A stretch of 64,000 nucleotides of DNA from Gymnopus androsaceus JB14. Taxonomy: Eukaryota; Basidiomycota; Agaricomycetes; Agaricales; Omphalotaceae. This document shows positions 22,473 to 34,400 of this stretch, piece after piece (the stretch's first letter is position 1; each line of letters begins with the position of its first letter). The stretch is taken from assembly GCA_009733575.1 (NCBI GenBank), contig ML769540.1, positions 51,344 to 115,343 on the forward strand, read 5' to 3'. The notes beneath the pieces are model-generated. The model was not told the origin of the DNA. It saw only the letters and a program-made list of their open reading frames with translations, and made no database searches. Position numbers and translations under genes: made by a program.

Positions 22473-22754
22473 CGCTAGTTTTGTACAAGGTACATAGTCC
22501 TTGACATTGGTTAGTAACTCCCCGGCAGGAATGCATTTACGCAGACGCTCATGGCGCCTTCTTCAAGTGACGAACAATGGCCATGGGCTCGAAGGATTAA
22601 TTTCATTGAGATATACATGTATACAGATGTATACGCGACGAAAGGAGGAAGGAAGAAAGCGGCATGGTCACACTTGCTTTGAAATCTGAAATGATAATCA
22701 TCTCATACCCCTGCTATATGACTCGAAATTTTTGAAGCCTTTGACTGCGCCAGT

Positions 22755-23543
22755 ATGTTGTCCTCAGTCCAGGATGATAACTTTTGCTTCCCAATTCCTG
22801 ATGTGCTAGAAACTGAAAAGCTGAAATTGGTTCCATTCATCGTTGAGTGAAACTTACTCGTGCATACGTATTTACTACTAACGTACTAACCAATAACCTT
22901 CTATTTCGATTTGCAGCCATCCCTCCACGCAGAAGCTATAATCAACCCATTAGACTCTGATACTTGGCACTACCTCCCCTTCGGCCCCTTCACATCCGCG
23001 CAGGACTTTGTCGAGCGTTGGTATGAGCCCATTGTACACTCCCTCAACGACCGGTTTCTTTTCGTCGGGCTCGACAAGACAAGGCTTGATTCGAACGGCA
23101 ATCCAACACCGGCAGGACTAACAGGGTACTGTTACACGATGCCAGATCAACTCTTGACTGAGCTCTTCGTATTGGTGTTACCACAATTTCGGCGTACACA
23201 TGTAGCATCGCATATGATTGGCCTTGCCTTGCGATATACACTGAACCTTCCGACGGACCCGGAAAACCGAGGGCTGGGTCTTCGGAGGGTGCAGTGGCAT
23301 GCAAATGTGAAGAACAAGGGTAGCATTGGGCTGGCGATGAAGATGGGGATGAGGATGGAAGGTGTAAAGCGATGGGCCCTTATTCTTCAGCCTGGGAAGG
23401 AGGATGGGAGCAATGGGCATTCGACGAGGAGAGGTGACCCAAAGGAAAATCAGCCAAGCAGAGACTCCGCGTGTTTAGCCATATGCTGGGACGATTGGGA
23501 AAATGAAGGAAAGAAGCGAGTTGAAGAAATCTTAATGCGTTAG
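22755..23543 (+). CDS. GNAT-family N-acetyltransferase
   Basis: Exon 1 (22755-22841) encodes MLSSVQDDNFCFPIPDVLET and EKLKLVPFI. A GTTGAG...TTGCAG intron follows, and exon 2 (22917-23543) continues PSLHAEAIINPLDSDTWHYL, giving 237 residues. The order ETEKLKLVPF, WHYLPFGPFTSAQDF, LTELFVLVLPQFRRTHVASH (beta4/alpha3 pyrophosphate-binding region, Q/RRTHVA replacing the usual RxxGxA) and WHANVKNKGSIGLAMKMGMR (N-x-x-S-x-x-L/A-x-x-G-M) is that of fungal RimJ/RimL-like GNATs. It would transfer acetyl from acetyl-CoA to an unknown amine. The C-terminus has a polar insert before the final helix. The exon-1 start restores the canonical L-x-L-x-P-F opening. Confidence 0.85.
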
Positions 23544-23634
23544 ACCGATATCTCGGAAGGGTTGTTTCTGCTAACCCCGTAAATACATAATTGACCGTCC
23601 TTTGAATCACCGAATATGGATATGAGCACAAATT

Positions 23635-24574
23635 CTATAACACTCCACGACTACTTCCGCGTTCAAAAAATACGGCATTTCCATCGGTTAGCCTATATTG
23701 TAGCGCAGCACTTCTTGATCTGACTTTGACCAGGGATGGCAAGGTCGAGAATGCGTTTGGTCCTGGATGTAGAGCGATCTAACCGAGAGGGGTTTAGTCG
23801 ACGGATTTACGGTCTGCCGAACGGATTGATTGACGGACTAAACTCACTTGGCCGCTCACTGCACCGCTGCGCCCACTAGTAAGTGGTTGGACGTCCAGGT
23901 GATACATGCATAAAGCATGGAGATGTCGAAATAGAGGGTCCATTTCTCCTGAAGTTTGCACGAGATGGTGTCGAATGATCAATGTAGCCTGATTCTAGTA
24001 AAGCATAGCTTATAAGCTTCTATATTGAAGATTTACTCCTGAATAACTCACCTTGAGACACAACGCCCGGAGAGCTCGACACAATCTGCACAGATCCGAC
24101 GCGGAATATCCCACCCATTCAAGAGAGCTGATGTCGTCTAAGATAACAAGTGCGTCCGAGTCTCGACCCGCAGCCTTGTTCTTCTCAAAAAGAGAAACAA
24201 TCTGTTCATACAAGGCATGAAATGGACTCGGAGGGGTACTCCCAGAAGCCACTTTATCACTCTCAAGAGCCGAAGTAACATCAATGAGATGAAACGTTTC
24301 TGCTGCAATTTGCTTTGGTAAATCTATGTTCTAGAAGTTCGGCCGCGAAGTGAGTTGCTTGGAGTGAAAATTTAAGGCAGGCACTGACAGATTTAGCCGA
24401 AATGGACTGCCATCTTGTCAAACCCTCTGAAACAGAGAGGACAATTTGGAGAGAGTTTTTCTTTTCTTTTATATGAGAAATGAGATACTGGTGGAGAGCA
24501 AAGTCAGCAGGAGATGAAAGTTCGTCGGTGATGAGAATAGATATTGGTATTGGAAGGTCGAAGGGCGAGAACAT
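23635..24574 (-). CDS. ELP6: Elongator complex subunit 6
   Basis: Elp6 forms the RecA-like Elp4-Elp5-Elp6 ring used in wobble-uridine tRNA modification. The start MFSPFDLPIPISILITDELS (24574) is followed by SPADFALHQYLISHIKEKKN, LQIVLSVSEGLTRWQSIS, DLPKQIAAETFHLIDVTSAL, SDALVILDDISSLEWVGYSA (RecA-like strand/switch region) and DLCRLCRALRALCLK. Introns lead to TLIIRHHLVQTSGEMDPLFR and the C-terminus ALQYRLTDGNAVFFERGSSR-GVL with stop at 23635-23637. The terminal DGxAVFFERG is characteristic of fungal Elp6. No P-loop is visible, as expected for this ATPase-like subunit. I chose the MFSP start because upstream in-frame methionines lack similarity. Confidence 0.85.
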
Positions 24575-25303
24575 GGCGGGGCTGGAAAACAATTTGATCG
24601 GAGAAACAAGTGAGATAAGAGATAAGATTAAGAGCACGTGTTTCGTAATTACAGCTTTGACCGATAACGCCACAGCAGGCGTTGATTCACAAAGCTGAAA
24701 ATTCCGCTCGTATAAAAAATGGTATTCGATTTATACGGTACGATAAATTTTCGCATGAGCGGGAATTGCATTGGTGCAATTTGCGTCAAAGCCGGTACAT
24801 CGCTCGAGTTGGTATACTTAGGTTGGTATGCTATTTAGTAGCGGCTAAATCGCCAACTTGCTGGGTCTCATCTGAATCGCAAGCAAGACAGGGCAGTCTA
24901 GTAAATAAATTAGCTCTGGGATGCTCTAATTCATGAAGCTATATCGTAAGTTGATTTAAGCGATATTGGGCTAGCACGACCGTATCTTCCACGCAATTTG
25001 CTATAAGTATATATGTACATCGATTGCAAAATTCATGGTTCAAGGGGTTGCAACTCGTAGTGCTCAACCGGATTAGTCCGGCCCTACTTCACTGGACACT
25101 GTTTGCCAAGACACTGCGAGCATATCTATGATATATCAAAGTTGGCTCAAACTTGATTATCTGCGTTGGATACGATTTTCATGCTGCGCGGACTGAAAAA
25201 ATTTCTTTCCTTGGCGTGCGAGCACATCTACCATCCAAATTCCGGGACGCAGAACCGCTGGTTATACTATCAACTTTCGCGGGTATCAATACAAAATACA
25301 GTG

Positions 25304-25467
25304 ATATATCAGTCCAATATCAGTCTGTTAGGAGACCTCAGAATACTGAATCAAAGCCAACACCTTCTGTGTAAGTTATGGCTGATGTATCAGTCAATAT
25401 CAGTCTGTTAGGAGACCTCAGAATACTGAATCAAAGCCAACACTTCTGTGTAAGTTATGGCTGATGT
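25304..25467 (+). repeat. Tandem duplication, about 80 bp, two copies
   Basis: A unit beginning TATCAGTC and ending GTTATGGCTGATG is repeated head to tail, 25307 and 25388 onward, with only two single-base differences. Near-identity indicates a recent duplication. Confidence 0.95.
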
Positions 25468-26310
25468 ATGTGCGTTATGATACTAACATGTTTGCGGTAC
25501 GATATCATTCTTATCACCCGCTCAAGCATTCATTCGAGAGCGCTCAGAAATGATGAGCTATAGTCACATAACAAAGGAAGATTCCAATATTTTTAGACTA
25601 CATGTTTAATTCCGCGCATTAATTCACGATGGGTTTAAGCAATAAAAGATGTTTTAAAAAGCGAGAGCGGAGGAATAAAGCTTCCGGATCCAAGGCTAAA
25701 CGGAGAGAATTCTGCTAGCAAATAAGAAAGGATAAATGCATGAAATTGTTTTATCTTCCTTGAAGGATACCTTGAATCCACAGCTCGCATCTTCCATCTT
25801 CATTACCTTGTGCGGAAATGACATATGTACATACATTCGACTATCGGATATCCAACATCGGTCTGGATTCTCATTAGAAGATTGCGGGAAGAGTCTATCA
25901 AATCCCGTACATGTACCTCCTCGGCCGTGCAAGCTTCATGGCAATAGCACTGCTTCGAGGGAGTTTTATATAAGTCCGATTTCATCTAACTTGGATAGTT
26001 GTCTAATCCAAGTGATAAATGAAACTAACAATTAACGAGTCTAATTCTCATTACAGGCCCTGTTCACTTCATTGACAGAAAGCGCATCAGTCCAAATCTA
26101 TCCTAAGACAGTTCGGAAAGAATGAATCCGCGCCATAATATCAGTTAAATGACATTTATTAGGCGTGGAAATACAAAACTCTCGTAGAGTGAATGTGTCA
26201 TATTTACCACTTTAAGGGACCATTCCAATCGGCATGAGTGGGCTGATGCAGTGGGCGCGTTGATCATGGAAAATAACACAGCTAGTGGGTTCCGAAAATC
26301 CCTGTGCGTG

Positions 26311-26317
26311 TATAAAA
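26311..26317 (+). promoter_or_regulatory. TATA box of the repeat-protein gene
   Basis: TATAAAA lies 78 bp before the ATG at 26395. Confidence 0.5.
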
Positions 26318-26394
26318 GAGAAACACGAAAAAACATCTTTAAAGCACTCGACTCCAATCCGCCTCACTTACTTTCAAACAACCCTCCTTGAATT

Positions 26395-27073
26395 ATGAAA
26401 TTCACTCAGATCGTGCTACTCAGTGCCATTCTCGGAGCTACATGGAGTGCCGCTATCCCAGTCGGCCTTGAGGTACGCAATTTCTAGTGGCTGTATATTT
26501 TTTTGGGGGTGACTAATGGTTTTCCATGAAGGCGCGCGAGAGCGATGTGTCCTTCACTTGGACTGACTTGACTGCCGCGACACCGATGCCAGCTTCACCT
26601 GGGCCGACGAGACGAAGGCTCGCGAAGAGAGTGACGTGTCCTTCACTTGGGCTGACTTGACTGCCCGCGACACCGATGCCAGCTTCACCTGGGCCGACGA
26701 GACGAAGGCCCGCGAAGAGAACGACGTTTCCTTCACTTGGGCTGACTTGACTGCCCGCGACACCGATGCCAGCTTCACCTGGGCAGACGAGACGAAGGCC
26801 CGTGAAGAGAGCGACGTGTCCTTCACTTGGGCTGACTTGACTGCCCGTGACACCGATACCAGCTTTACTTGGGCTGACGAGACGAAGGCCCGCGAAGAGA
26901 GCGACGTGTCCTTCACTTGGGCTGACTTGACTGCCCGCGACACCGATACCAGCTTCACCTGGGCCGACGAGACGAAGGCCCGTGAGGAGAGCGACGTGTC
27001 CTTCACTTGGGCTGATTTAACTGCCCGCGACACCGATGCCAGCTTCACCTGGGCTGAAGTGACTGAAAACTAG
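26395..27073 (+). CDS. Secreted protein of 30-residue SFTWAD tandem repeats
   Basis: Exon 1 gives a signal peptide, MKFTQIVLLSAILGATWSAA (IPVGLE follows), then an intron from GTACGC at 26473 to about 26530. Exon 2 encodes six 90-bp repeats. Each has two related 15-residue halves, SDVSFTWADLTAR and DTDASFTWADETKARE, so SFTW occurs twelve times, and it ends WAEVTEN (stop 27071-27073). Halves are separated by TAR-D or KAR-E, single-Arg sites that a protease could cut. No Lys-Arg Kex2 site is seen. In the first repeat ACTGCC lacks one C present in all others (near 26575), so signal exon and repeats 2-6 are out of frame as sequenced. The loss is in a CCC run and could be a base-call error. It resembles fungal repeat-peptide precursors in layout; function is unknown. 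Confidence 0.75.
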
Positions 27074-27388
27074 ATCGGAACTGAATGTTGGGGAGAAGAT
27101 GATGTTGATGAATGATATTGTGCGATGCGAACAGGTTCATCAATGTGATTTTTACCATGGGCAACGTGTCAGAGAGCCGAGAAACACATGTGGGGGTGGT
27201 GAGACCGTGGCTATTCTCGGGAAAAAGAAAAAGAAGTATTCAAATTCCGGTAGCGTAACTTGTAATAATAGTATCCTGGAGGCAACTGGAGGTGATAATT
27301 AGGTGTTGTTAGGGCTCATAATTCCGTTATTATACTAAAAACAAAACCTGTTATTTCTTTGCTTATTTCCGCGTCCTGAATCAGTCCT
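27074..27388. other. Gap between convergent genes
   Basis: About 315 bp separates the stop of the repeat-protein gene from that of the P450. I see no coding feature. Confidence 0.4.
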
Positions 27389-29512
27389 TCATTCATGCTC
27401 AGTTCGCCTTATGAGCTCGGCCATATCATTCGACCTCGGGATAATCCGACAGGAAAACGACAGGGGAAGACTACAGGTGATTGCTTCAAATCATTGCAGG
27501 CAAAAAGTAACTTGAGTCTTACCTGACGACTCCAGACCTGTACACATCGGGCTGAATGACTTCTTTCCCTTGCGTATCCAAAGGAGGAAGGACATCGAAA
27601 ACTTTGAGAATCAGTGCCATAGTGTAGAAAAACTGTGCTTCGGCAAACGGGCGTCCGGGGCATTGTCTGAGGATTGTCGTAAATCACTGGTGTATCATCA
27701 GAATCCGATGAAAACGACATTTACCGACGTCCAAAGCCAAATATCATTTGACGAGGATCAAGCACAGATATGTCGAGGCCATCGCCTTCCACATTGATGA
27801 AACGGTCGGGGTTAAATATATCGGGAGATTTGTATGTTTCCTCATCGTGACACATCCTCCTGTGGCGGGTAAGCATAGAACAACTTGCTATAGCTATGGA
27901 TACAACACTCACCAGATATTGGGAATGATCAAGCTACCTTTCGGCAGGAACTTTCCCTCGAACGAATCATCCTTTTCGAGTCGATGTGCAATGCCCTGAG
28001 GGACGCCCGGATGCCAACGTCCCACTTCCATGCCAATCGCCTCGATGTAATGTAGGCTCTTGCGATCATCAAAGGTCGGTAGGCGATCTGGACAGACACG
28101 ATCCAGTTCGTCCTGGGCCTTGCGTTGGATAGAACGGTGTTTGGTCATCTGGAGAAGAAAGCCATAGATGAATGACAAAGTCTTTTGTGATATGGTAAGT
28201 AACCAATAGATAATTATTCTTCAAAAGAATCGCACCGTTTCCACGCCAGCTGTACTCCGCGCCAGTGTAGATAATTAAATATTCATAAGTATGTGAGATT
28301 ATTTACACACCTCCATAAGCATCAGACGCCGCATCCATGATAGCTTCTTCTGGAATGTTAGCGCCGTTCTTGTTTTCTTCCAGGTAGCGCAACACCATGC
28401 TCGGGCTCGCGGTGCCTTCTTTCTAAACTGAATATCAGAGGCGATAAATAGTATAGCATTTGGTATACCATAGCTGCCTGGACCATCTCAAACATGCCTT
28501 TGGTACTGTTTCTGTTTGCACTCGATTCTAGTGCAAATACCTTCCATTCGGTAAAAGGAAGCCAAGTAGGAACATAACGCACTGTATATGTGTTAATGAC
28601 ATTATAGCTTTTAACGCTACTCGGCTTACAGAATGGAAGAACATCCACGGCCCAAGCTCCAGGTTTGGCACATATCTGAAAGTACCTTCCAGATTGTTCA
28701 CCAACCTCAACCCAAGGGTCACGCTCAGAAGTGACGCGGTAGCCATATACAATGTCAAGAATAATCGCGCCAACAGTGCTACCAGGATGCTCAATAAATT
28801 TTCTAAAACCTTCGTGAACGTCACTCACTATTTGGTGTCGTCGAACCAGTTATCGGGCGCTTCAAGGTATTTTCGCAGGAGTTTTTGGGTCTCACGAATC
28901 TGAATGGGCTGATGACGATCGACGACAGAATATCGCAAATGTTGCTCAAATAACCGGCGGCGGAGACGATAGTCAGCATTGTTTCCCATGACAGTTAAAG
29001 ATGTGCCAAATCCACCCCTTGCGGACGTCAGAAATCTGCCAGGAATACAATATGGAAGGGAATGAATATCTCTTACATTTCTAGCATGGGTGGAGTAATA
29101 GGTCTATCAGAGTAAATCGTGCCTCGCTTCACAAGTAGCTCATTGGCAACACGATATGATCCAAGAAGAAGCATTTTGGTCCCCAAGACACGCAGATATA
29201 CAATATCTCCTTTATCCATTATATTAGACCAGTAGAATATTGCAGAATGAATAGCTTACCGAATTGCTTCGACCACTTAGTGAAGGTGTTCCATTCCTGA
29301 GCTACCGGAATGTCGTGCATATTACCGACAAAGAAAGAAGGAGTTGGACCAGGTGGAAGCTTGAGACCATTGACCTGAGAGGTGCTATAGCGAATAAGCA
29401 TAGTGGCTGCGATGGTGAAACCGACGACCAGAATGTCAAAGTAGAATCTGTTATAAAATGCGTTCTGGAGACCGACGGCTACATGGTCGAGATATGTGGT
29501 GAAATTGTACAT
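27389..29512 (-). CDS. Cytochrome P450 monooxygenase
   Basis: A microsomal P450. It has an N-terminal membrane anchor (FDILVVGFTIAATMLIRYST), the proline hinge LKLPPGPTP, GDIVYLRVLGTKMLLLGSYR, the I helix split by introns (DAYG/AGVET/TLSFIYGF) and the K helix EVGR (ExxR) in EAIGMEVGRWHP. PERF-like FNPDRF and the heme loop FGFGRR/QCPGRPFA, restored by splicing at about 27720-27660, follow. The C-terminus SGVVSLPLSFSCRIIPRSND, with a stop at 27389-27391, is reached through another in-phase intron. About ten introns are present. One junction is unclear: after WFDDTK (near 28830) two stops precede the frame of FIEHPGSTVGAI, and no intron of normal length fits. This is a damaged site or a sequence error. 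Substrate is unknown. It is divergent from the HHE gene. Confidence 0.88.
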
Positions 29513-29929
29513 CCTGACTTTGGAGGAAGAAGAAAGACTTGCAATCTCCCATGATAACAATGAGAACGCCGTCCTAGAGGCGAATCTAACTAAGCTCAGA
29601 CTAGTAGCATGACGACATAGCGCAGATAGGTCGCGATGTATCGATGAAGTCCTGTGAAGTTGGGGACGGCTTATCGGAGAAAATACGAATAGAGCCTGAC
29701 GAAATGATGGACAGTTTCTGAGAAAGCATTGTCGCTGCGGTTATACAAACAGACCTGCGGGACGACGCAAGACGACGCCAACTTCAAGAGACGCGTCGCA
29801 AGTTCACGTGAACATTAGAATCGGCCACGCGCTGATTGGCCACGGAGGTCTAGCCGAGCCCGAGTCGAGCCTCGATCAATTTAGCGCTCAAGTATAAAGC
29901 AGTCGAGTCTCGACTTGGATTGCTATCTC
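29513..29929. promoter_or_regulatory. Shared upstream region of P450 and HHE gene
   Basis: The P450 (minus) and the HHE-domain gene (plus) start 417 bp apart. A TATAAAG lies at about 29893-29899, some 30 bp before the HHE start. No other clear element was seen. The minus-strand frame continues upstream to a possible second Met at 29560. Confidence 0.35.
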
Positions 29930-31248
29930 ATGGCCAGCAAATTTGTAGCATTCCTTGTCGGTCTCTCTGCAGTTTTTATCTCCTATAATCTCTACACTTC
30001 TCCCAAGAGCGCTCTTGTCATAATGTCGGGCTCAGAAATGGCTGCGTTTGAATCTCCAGAAGTGCTCAAATATGTGGAAAGAATGCAGTATGTGTCTATA
30101 TATGCTGCTCCATGTTTCTAACCATAGAATAGAACTGCTGCAACACAAGAACGGCCAGCACTAGCTTCTGACAGAGGTCGATGGGCAATGGCCTGGTGCG
30201 TCGCGTTCGTTTCGCTGCTGAGTCGTCAGTTCTCATTAGACCTAGGCTTCATCTTGTTATCTGGAATTCTGTATGTCACACGCTCAAGTTGTTCGCTGCA
30301 TGAAAATTCACGTCCTCCCAGTGGAAAAGCGCCTATTTTTATGCTGATAAGTATCCAGAAGATGATTTCCAAGCCTATTCCGAGTACGCATTGTTGGCGG
30401 CTTCATTCTTGGCAGTAAGTCTGGAAGCCATAACAGTCGTGATGCTCTGCTTCATCATCTTCTAGGGCCATCACGATGCAGAAGAGACTGCTCTGTTCCC
30501 TGTACTTGAAACCAAGATCCCAGGTTCCATGGAGCAGAATGAAGCACAACATCAATCTTTCCTCAAGCCGGTAAGAATAGCGTGCTTTCTTCCATAAGCC
30601 TTACCAACACGCTGCAATGAATAGCTCGAGGAGATCATAGAATACATCCAGTCAACACAAACGTCAGCAGTGAAATTCGACGCGGCAACCTACCGCAGCA
30701 AGGTCGATGCTATTCTTGCACCAATCATGGAGCATCTCTCGGACGAGCTCGACTCGCTTGAAGGTCCCAAGGTTCGTCTTACCTCCCCTCTATCAAGTCT
30801 TTGCCCTGACCATCCGCCAGCTTCTCGAACATTTTTCGGAAGCTGAACTGGCCGTAATCAACAAGGGGGTTCACAAAGCTCAGGGAGGTGATAACCACAA
30901 GATGCTCCCTTTCATTCTTCGTGCGTGTAATGTCTTTCACTTCATCTTTCTTCAATTGACCATATTTTTTCTACAGAGGTGTGTGAAATATAATGCTCTT
31001 TTACCCGCAGTGAACTCATGTTCGTCCTGTGCATATATGTAGAACCTTCCTCCTGGCTGTTCCTTCCCACCAGCCCCCGGGTTTGTCAAAACTTTGCTCG
31101 GACCCTGGGTATTCTATTGGAAGTACAGTCCACTGTGGAAGGTGAGTATGCGGCCGCTCCGGGTTATGGTGCATATTCTAATATATTCTTTGTCTAGTAT
31201 ACTACATATCCCATGAAGCCCGTCCTCCCAACCTCCCCTCCAAAGTAA
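29930..31248 (+). CDS. HHE (hemerythrin-like) cation-binding domain protein
   Basis: The start MASKFVAFLVGLSAVFISYN gives an N-terminal signal or TM segment. After introns the helical bundle reads WKSAYFYADKYPEDDFQAYS, EYALLAASFLA, GHHDAEETALFPVLE (the H-H-x-x-E core), NEAQHQSFLKPLEEIIEYI and KVDAILAPIMEHLSDELDSL. HFSEAELAVINKGVHK and the conserved fungal tail NLPPGCSFPPAPGFVKTLLG...PTSPPK, with a stop at 31246-31248, follow. HHE bundles bind iron or other metals. Fungal members are uncharacterised or linked to metal/oxygen handling. Several short introns have in-phase GT-AG ends. The upstream in-frame codon at 29915 is TTG, so the ATG at 29930 is preferred. Confidence 0.85.
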
Positions 31249-31417
31249 ACAAATACCCTTGCAGTGCTATATGTATCTTGAAATTCTCCAGCTATCGTTG
31301 TTTTTGTGTAACACCTGTTATTCTGAGTTTACTTGTCTGTCTGTGTTATAGCATCCATTCAATATTCAATAAATTTAGATCATCGTACGTATCAGAAAGT
31401 ACAAGGAGTACATAGGT

Positions 31418-34400
31418 TCAATCTTGTTCAAAGGAGCCAGTCAGCCTCATATCGAGAATGCTTGCTCCGACATAGATGTCGAAAGTACCGTTCGGTACAA
31501 CCCACTCCTGGCTTATCACGTCCCAGATACTGCGTCGACTATTTGAGCACCTATCTTAGAGAAAATCACAAAGCTCACCTCATTTCCTTCTGCGAAATAG
31601 TCATGGTGACAGTTTGACTAGCTCCTACACCCAAAAAGATATCATTGAAACCTCGAAGCACTTTACTTGGTTCACCAGCCGAGGCCGGGAAACCCAAATA
31701 CAACTGCGGGATTTCCGTTCCGTTGAAGGATCCTGTGTTGGCGAGGTCGAAGGTGACGGTAACCGAAGTCGCAGAAGCATCAATGGAGAGTGAAGAGTAG
31801 CCGAATGTCGTATAGGAAAGGCCATACCCGAACGGGTAGACTGGTGTTATGTTGTTTGCCTCCATGTATCGGTAGTCCAAGAAGAGTGTTTCGGTGTAGT
31901 CCAACTTTTAACCGATTAGAATCCCGAAAATGATTCCTGTAAGAGTGAAGACTTACAACAGGGAAAGGGTTAATTCCGGTTACGATTACGGTCCCGTAAG
32001 AGGCCTCATCATCATCGATACTGAATGGTAGCCGTCCACTAGGATTAACTGCTCCCCACATCACATCTACGAGACTGGGTCCAGTCTGTTCTCCAGGGGC
32101 ACCAGCATAAATTATCGCAGTGATATTTGGGTGTTCGTTCCACGAGCTCATTGGAACTGGGCCAACCTGTAAACGTATAAAATGAGCTTTCATGTGTAAG
32201 TATGTTCCTTGCTTGACGACTCACAGAATGAACCACGACGACCGTGTTACTGCAGACTGCAGCAACGTCTTCGATTAAACTCCCTGAATTGAAAATTATA
32301 TATAACGTCAAGAGTTAAATTCAGAGCAGGTTTACCTCCTTTGAACCACAAGTCCAGGTCATTCCTGTCGCCTTCGTTTCCGTCCACAATCTGGTAAAAT
32401 CCCAATTCGCCGCTCATTCTGTACGTGCATATGGTCAACAATTGAGCGGTCTAAGGCATGGACGACTAACACTTACGCGTTCGCAAAGACGATACAAAGA
32501 TCCTTTCCTTCTGCCACCTCAGGACCTCCCGTTAAATCATTCGATGTGATATCAGAAGAAACCGTCGCAAAGCCTTCGACGAAATCCGTAATCGCAGTAA
32601 TGGGCGGGACTGTAAATTCAACATTGTTTGAGCCCGAACCCCAGCTATTCGAGGATGGTTAGTGATTCGAAAGCACCGAAGGCTTCAGAATTGCAATCTA
32701 CCCAATGACCATTGTTCCAGTATTACATTCATTCAAACCTCCAGTACAGTTCAAATCAAGCTGTTGTGCATCTTGACCAATGACTGCGATAGTCTTGATA
32801 TTATCCAGTGACAATGGGAGCCCCCGAGTTGTGGTACCAGTCGCAGCTCCTAGTAAAGTCAACTCAGACTCAAAGAGTTTATCACGTTGGTCACGGTGAA
32901 GCATACCATCGCTTGTCGTCCGATTATTCTTCAGTAAAACCGCGCCTGCAGCTCCAATTTGCCTTACTAGAGCTGTATGAGCATCCGAGCGGACATTCAC
33001 GTTAAGATTAAGAGGATCGTCTCCTCCGGGATCTTGAGCGTTGAAGTTGATAGCAGGATATCCCTACCGAGTCAGTTTTGTCAAATGAATGGAGGATGAT
33101 ATTGTGAAAGATAGACAAACCTGGTCTTGTCCTAAGTGACATAGCAAACATCAGTTTTCTATATATGTATCGAAGAGGATCGACGAACCTAAGCGAAACC
33201 AAGGCGTCAAGATCCGCGTCACCATCTGAGTCAATCTCTAAGAAGCCGTATAAAAGGTTAGTTGGGACAGTCCTCTGCTTGGTACAACAATTAGCTGCTA
33301 ACCGTTTGAGTCACCTCCCCAAGGTCAACAGCAAGCTCTAACAAAGTATAGACACCACCACCTACACATACACTTGAAGATGAGACACATACAAATAAGT
33401 TATTGGATGAATTAAGCTCACCAATTAGGATGAAATCGCCAGGTTGTTCCATATCGAGGCCAGCATTGGCATTATCCGCTGCCGAGTCATGAGTTGCACC
33501 CCAATCGCTCACCACGAATCCTAAAAGCACAATAGCTTGAATACAGTTTGCAAAGAGTTCGTACAAATGCATTACCTTCAAAGCCTTCTGTCCTAAGATA
33601 TCCTTCGTCACCAATCAGAGCAGCATTGTGACATGAAGAAGTTCCGTTGACTTGGTTATAGGCACACATCACAGAGGAGACATTAGCCTGACAGGAAATA
33701 AGTTTTCTCCCGTTCTACTTAATATCTCTGACCTACCTCAACACTCTTCATGAATGGCCACCTAGGGACGGTGTCAATGCAAACCTTATTGCAAGGAAAG
33801 AAGAAGGGTCCGTACCAGTACATCTCGCGAAAAGTTCTATCGTCGACATCTGCGATGAGACCATACCTTTTGCAAGTTTTTAATCGTAGGCATTTGAATG
33901 TGAAAACATATTTTACCTCCAGTGTTCTTGATTGTACGGCCCGAGGTGCTTGGCGCATGCTTGCACTCCGACAGACTGAACTCCCTGGACAGTCTGGTAG
34001 GCGCCTTCACCGCTGAGATATGGATCTGGCCCGAAGCTGCGCGAAATCATCACAACCATGTCAACAATTGCTTGCGACGAAAGGCAAACTCACGTACCCT
34101 TCCCAACCTCTACCGGCTTTAGGATTTCTCATCTAACGATGCAAGGATCCACTAAGCTAGAGACAAGACATTATCGCGAAAGCACAAGCTTACAAGATCC
34201 ACAGCTGGCCCAAGTAGACATTTATTCCTACAGAAGCCTAAGTTTAAGACCATGACCTCGATTGCTTGAATTGCATGCGTACCCTTTCCCATGAATTCCT
34301 CTCCAATAGCGACACCTCGCTGAAACATCAAACTCCTGCTGAAGGTAGATGCGATATTGATAGCAGGAGGGAATCCAGTTACATCAGTTCCTCCGAGCCT

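Larger units (their letters stand above)
24575..26394. other. Intergenic, 1.8 kb, AT-rich
   Basis: No gene could be supported. A 99-codon open frame at 25736-26035 has no recognisable motif. The region contains one tandem duplication (25304-25467) and the TATA box of the repeat-protein gene. Confidence 0.45.

Noticed and set aside
25304..25467. Possible CRISPR-like repeat
   Set aside because: Only two direct copies with no spacers, in a eukaryotic genome; it is a simple tandem duplication.
26554..27048. 164-codon minus-strand frame through the SFTWAD repeats
   Set aside because: It is antisense of a 90-bp tandem repeat, which stays open on both strands; it lacks a signal peptide and independent support.
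27389..29512. P450 plus repeat-peptide gene as a proven RiPP cluster
   Set aside because: No UstYa/DUF3328, methyltransferase or peptidase gene is nearby; adjacency alone does not support a cluster.
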